Origin: Chromatiales bacterium
GTDB taxonomy: Bacteria; Pseudomonadota; Gammaproteobacteria; Steroidobacterales; Woeseiaceae
Length of the DNA: 33,667 nucleotides
Direction: 5' to 3'
NCBI GenBank assembly: GCA_004282875.1
Contig: SHLT01000022.1
Span: 1-33,667 of the forward strand
Positions 33,540-33,667 of this stretch are shown piece by piece; position 1 is the first letter of the stretch; each line of letters begins with the position of its first letter. Position numbers and translations under genes: made by a program. The notes below the pieces were generated by a model. It ran no database searches. It was not told the origin of the DNA and saw nothing but the letters and a program-made list of their open reading frames with translations.

Positions 33540-33667
33540 TTCTTGCGGCGACCTCGCTTGCGATTGACGGGTTTGGCATCGACAGCGAGTTCGTGATGCA
33601 CGCGCAGCAACAAGCCGATGCAGATCATCGTAATGATCAGGCTGCTGCGGCCGTAACTGATTAGCGG
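33536..33667 (-). CDS. ftsW: lipid II polymerase FtsW, C-terminal end only
   Basis: Only the last 43 residues lie in the window. They begin with PLISYGRSSLIITM and continue through the final membrane segment to a basic cytoplasmic tail ending KRGRRKK. This corresponds to the conserved ISYGGSSL end of SEDS proteins; here the second Gly is Arg. The assignment rests on this motif and on the position directly before murG, where ftsW is found in the division cluster. The stop overlaps the murG start (ATGA). Confidence 0.9.
   Translation of the reverse strand, partial: PLISYGRSSLIITMICIGLLLRVHHELAVDAKPVNRKRGRRKK

Noticed and set aside
32496-33596. 366-aa plus-strand frame opposite murG
   Set aside because: Antisense to murG, with low-complexity Arg/Gln/His-rich sequence.

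Overview
The window is chromosomal core DNA from a GC-rich gammaproteobacterium. Evidence for this is a Crp/Vfr-type cAMP receptor with an E. coli-like recognition helix, a standard ftsW-murG-murC-murB-ddl-ftsQ-ftsA-ftsZ-lpxC order, holA-nadD-rsfS-rlmH, and maf-rng-yhdP-nit-tldD in the order known from Pseudomonas. Several traits (a short DarP, a type II MurB, an ExeA-FHA fusion and a UPF0434 gene coupled to holA) suggest a lineage distant from Enterobacteria, perhaps a marine clade such as Woeseiales; that placement is a guess. I see no rRNA, tRNA, CRISPR array, insertion sequence or prophage, and no gene-free stretch over 300 bases.

Layout: (1) 1-2 kb: the 3' part of crp, a terminator hairpin that contains the rpe stop codon, then rpe and djlA on the minus strand. 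(2) 2-9 kb: purC and a yihY-type membrane protein (plus), pmbA/tldE (minus), then a divergent run of short darP, purE, purK and an ATPase-FHA fusion gene (plus). (3) 9.0-9.6 kb: two small minus-strand genes, a 72-aa membrane protein and a 56-aa peptide; the peptide gene has its own CRP-like site, ribosome-binding site and intrinsic terminator. (4) 9.6-23.7 kb: fourteen minus-strand genes with almost no gaps (cysS, sufE, yidD, an unknown membrane protein, a UPF0434 gene, holA, nadD, rsfS, rlmH, maf, rng, yhdP, nit, tldD). (5) 23.8-24.7 kb: hisI and a small lipoprotein (plus). (6) 24.8-33.7 kb: the division and cell-wall cluster on the minus strand, from lpxC back to the 3' end of ftsW, with four successive 4-nt overlaps.

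Functional links: purC, purE and purK supply three steps of purine synthesis. PmbA (TldE) and TldD are the two subunits of one metalloprotease, encoded about 4 kb apart. The large run mixes translation (cysS, rsfS, rlmH, rng), replication (holA), NAD synthesis, Fe-S assembly (sufE) and envelope biogenesis (yidD, yhdP). The last block makes peptidoglycan precursors, assembles the Z-ring and commits lipid A synthesis.

The most unusual items are the 56-aa peptide cassette next to tldD, whose acidic N-terminal part and hydrophobic cationic tail look like a leader and core; the hairpin-rich 240-bp ftsZ-lpxC gap; the half-length DarP; and the ExeA-FHA fusion with an acidic repeat tail.
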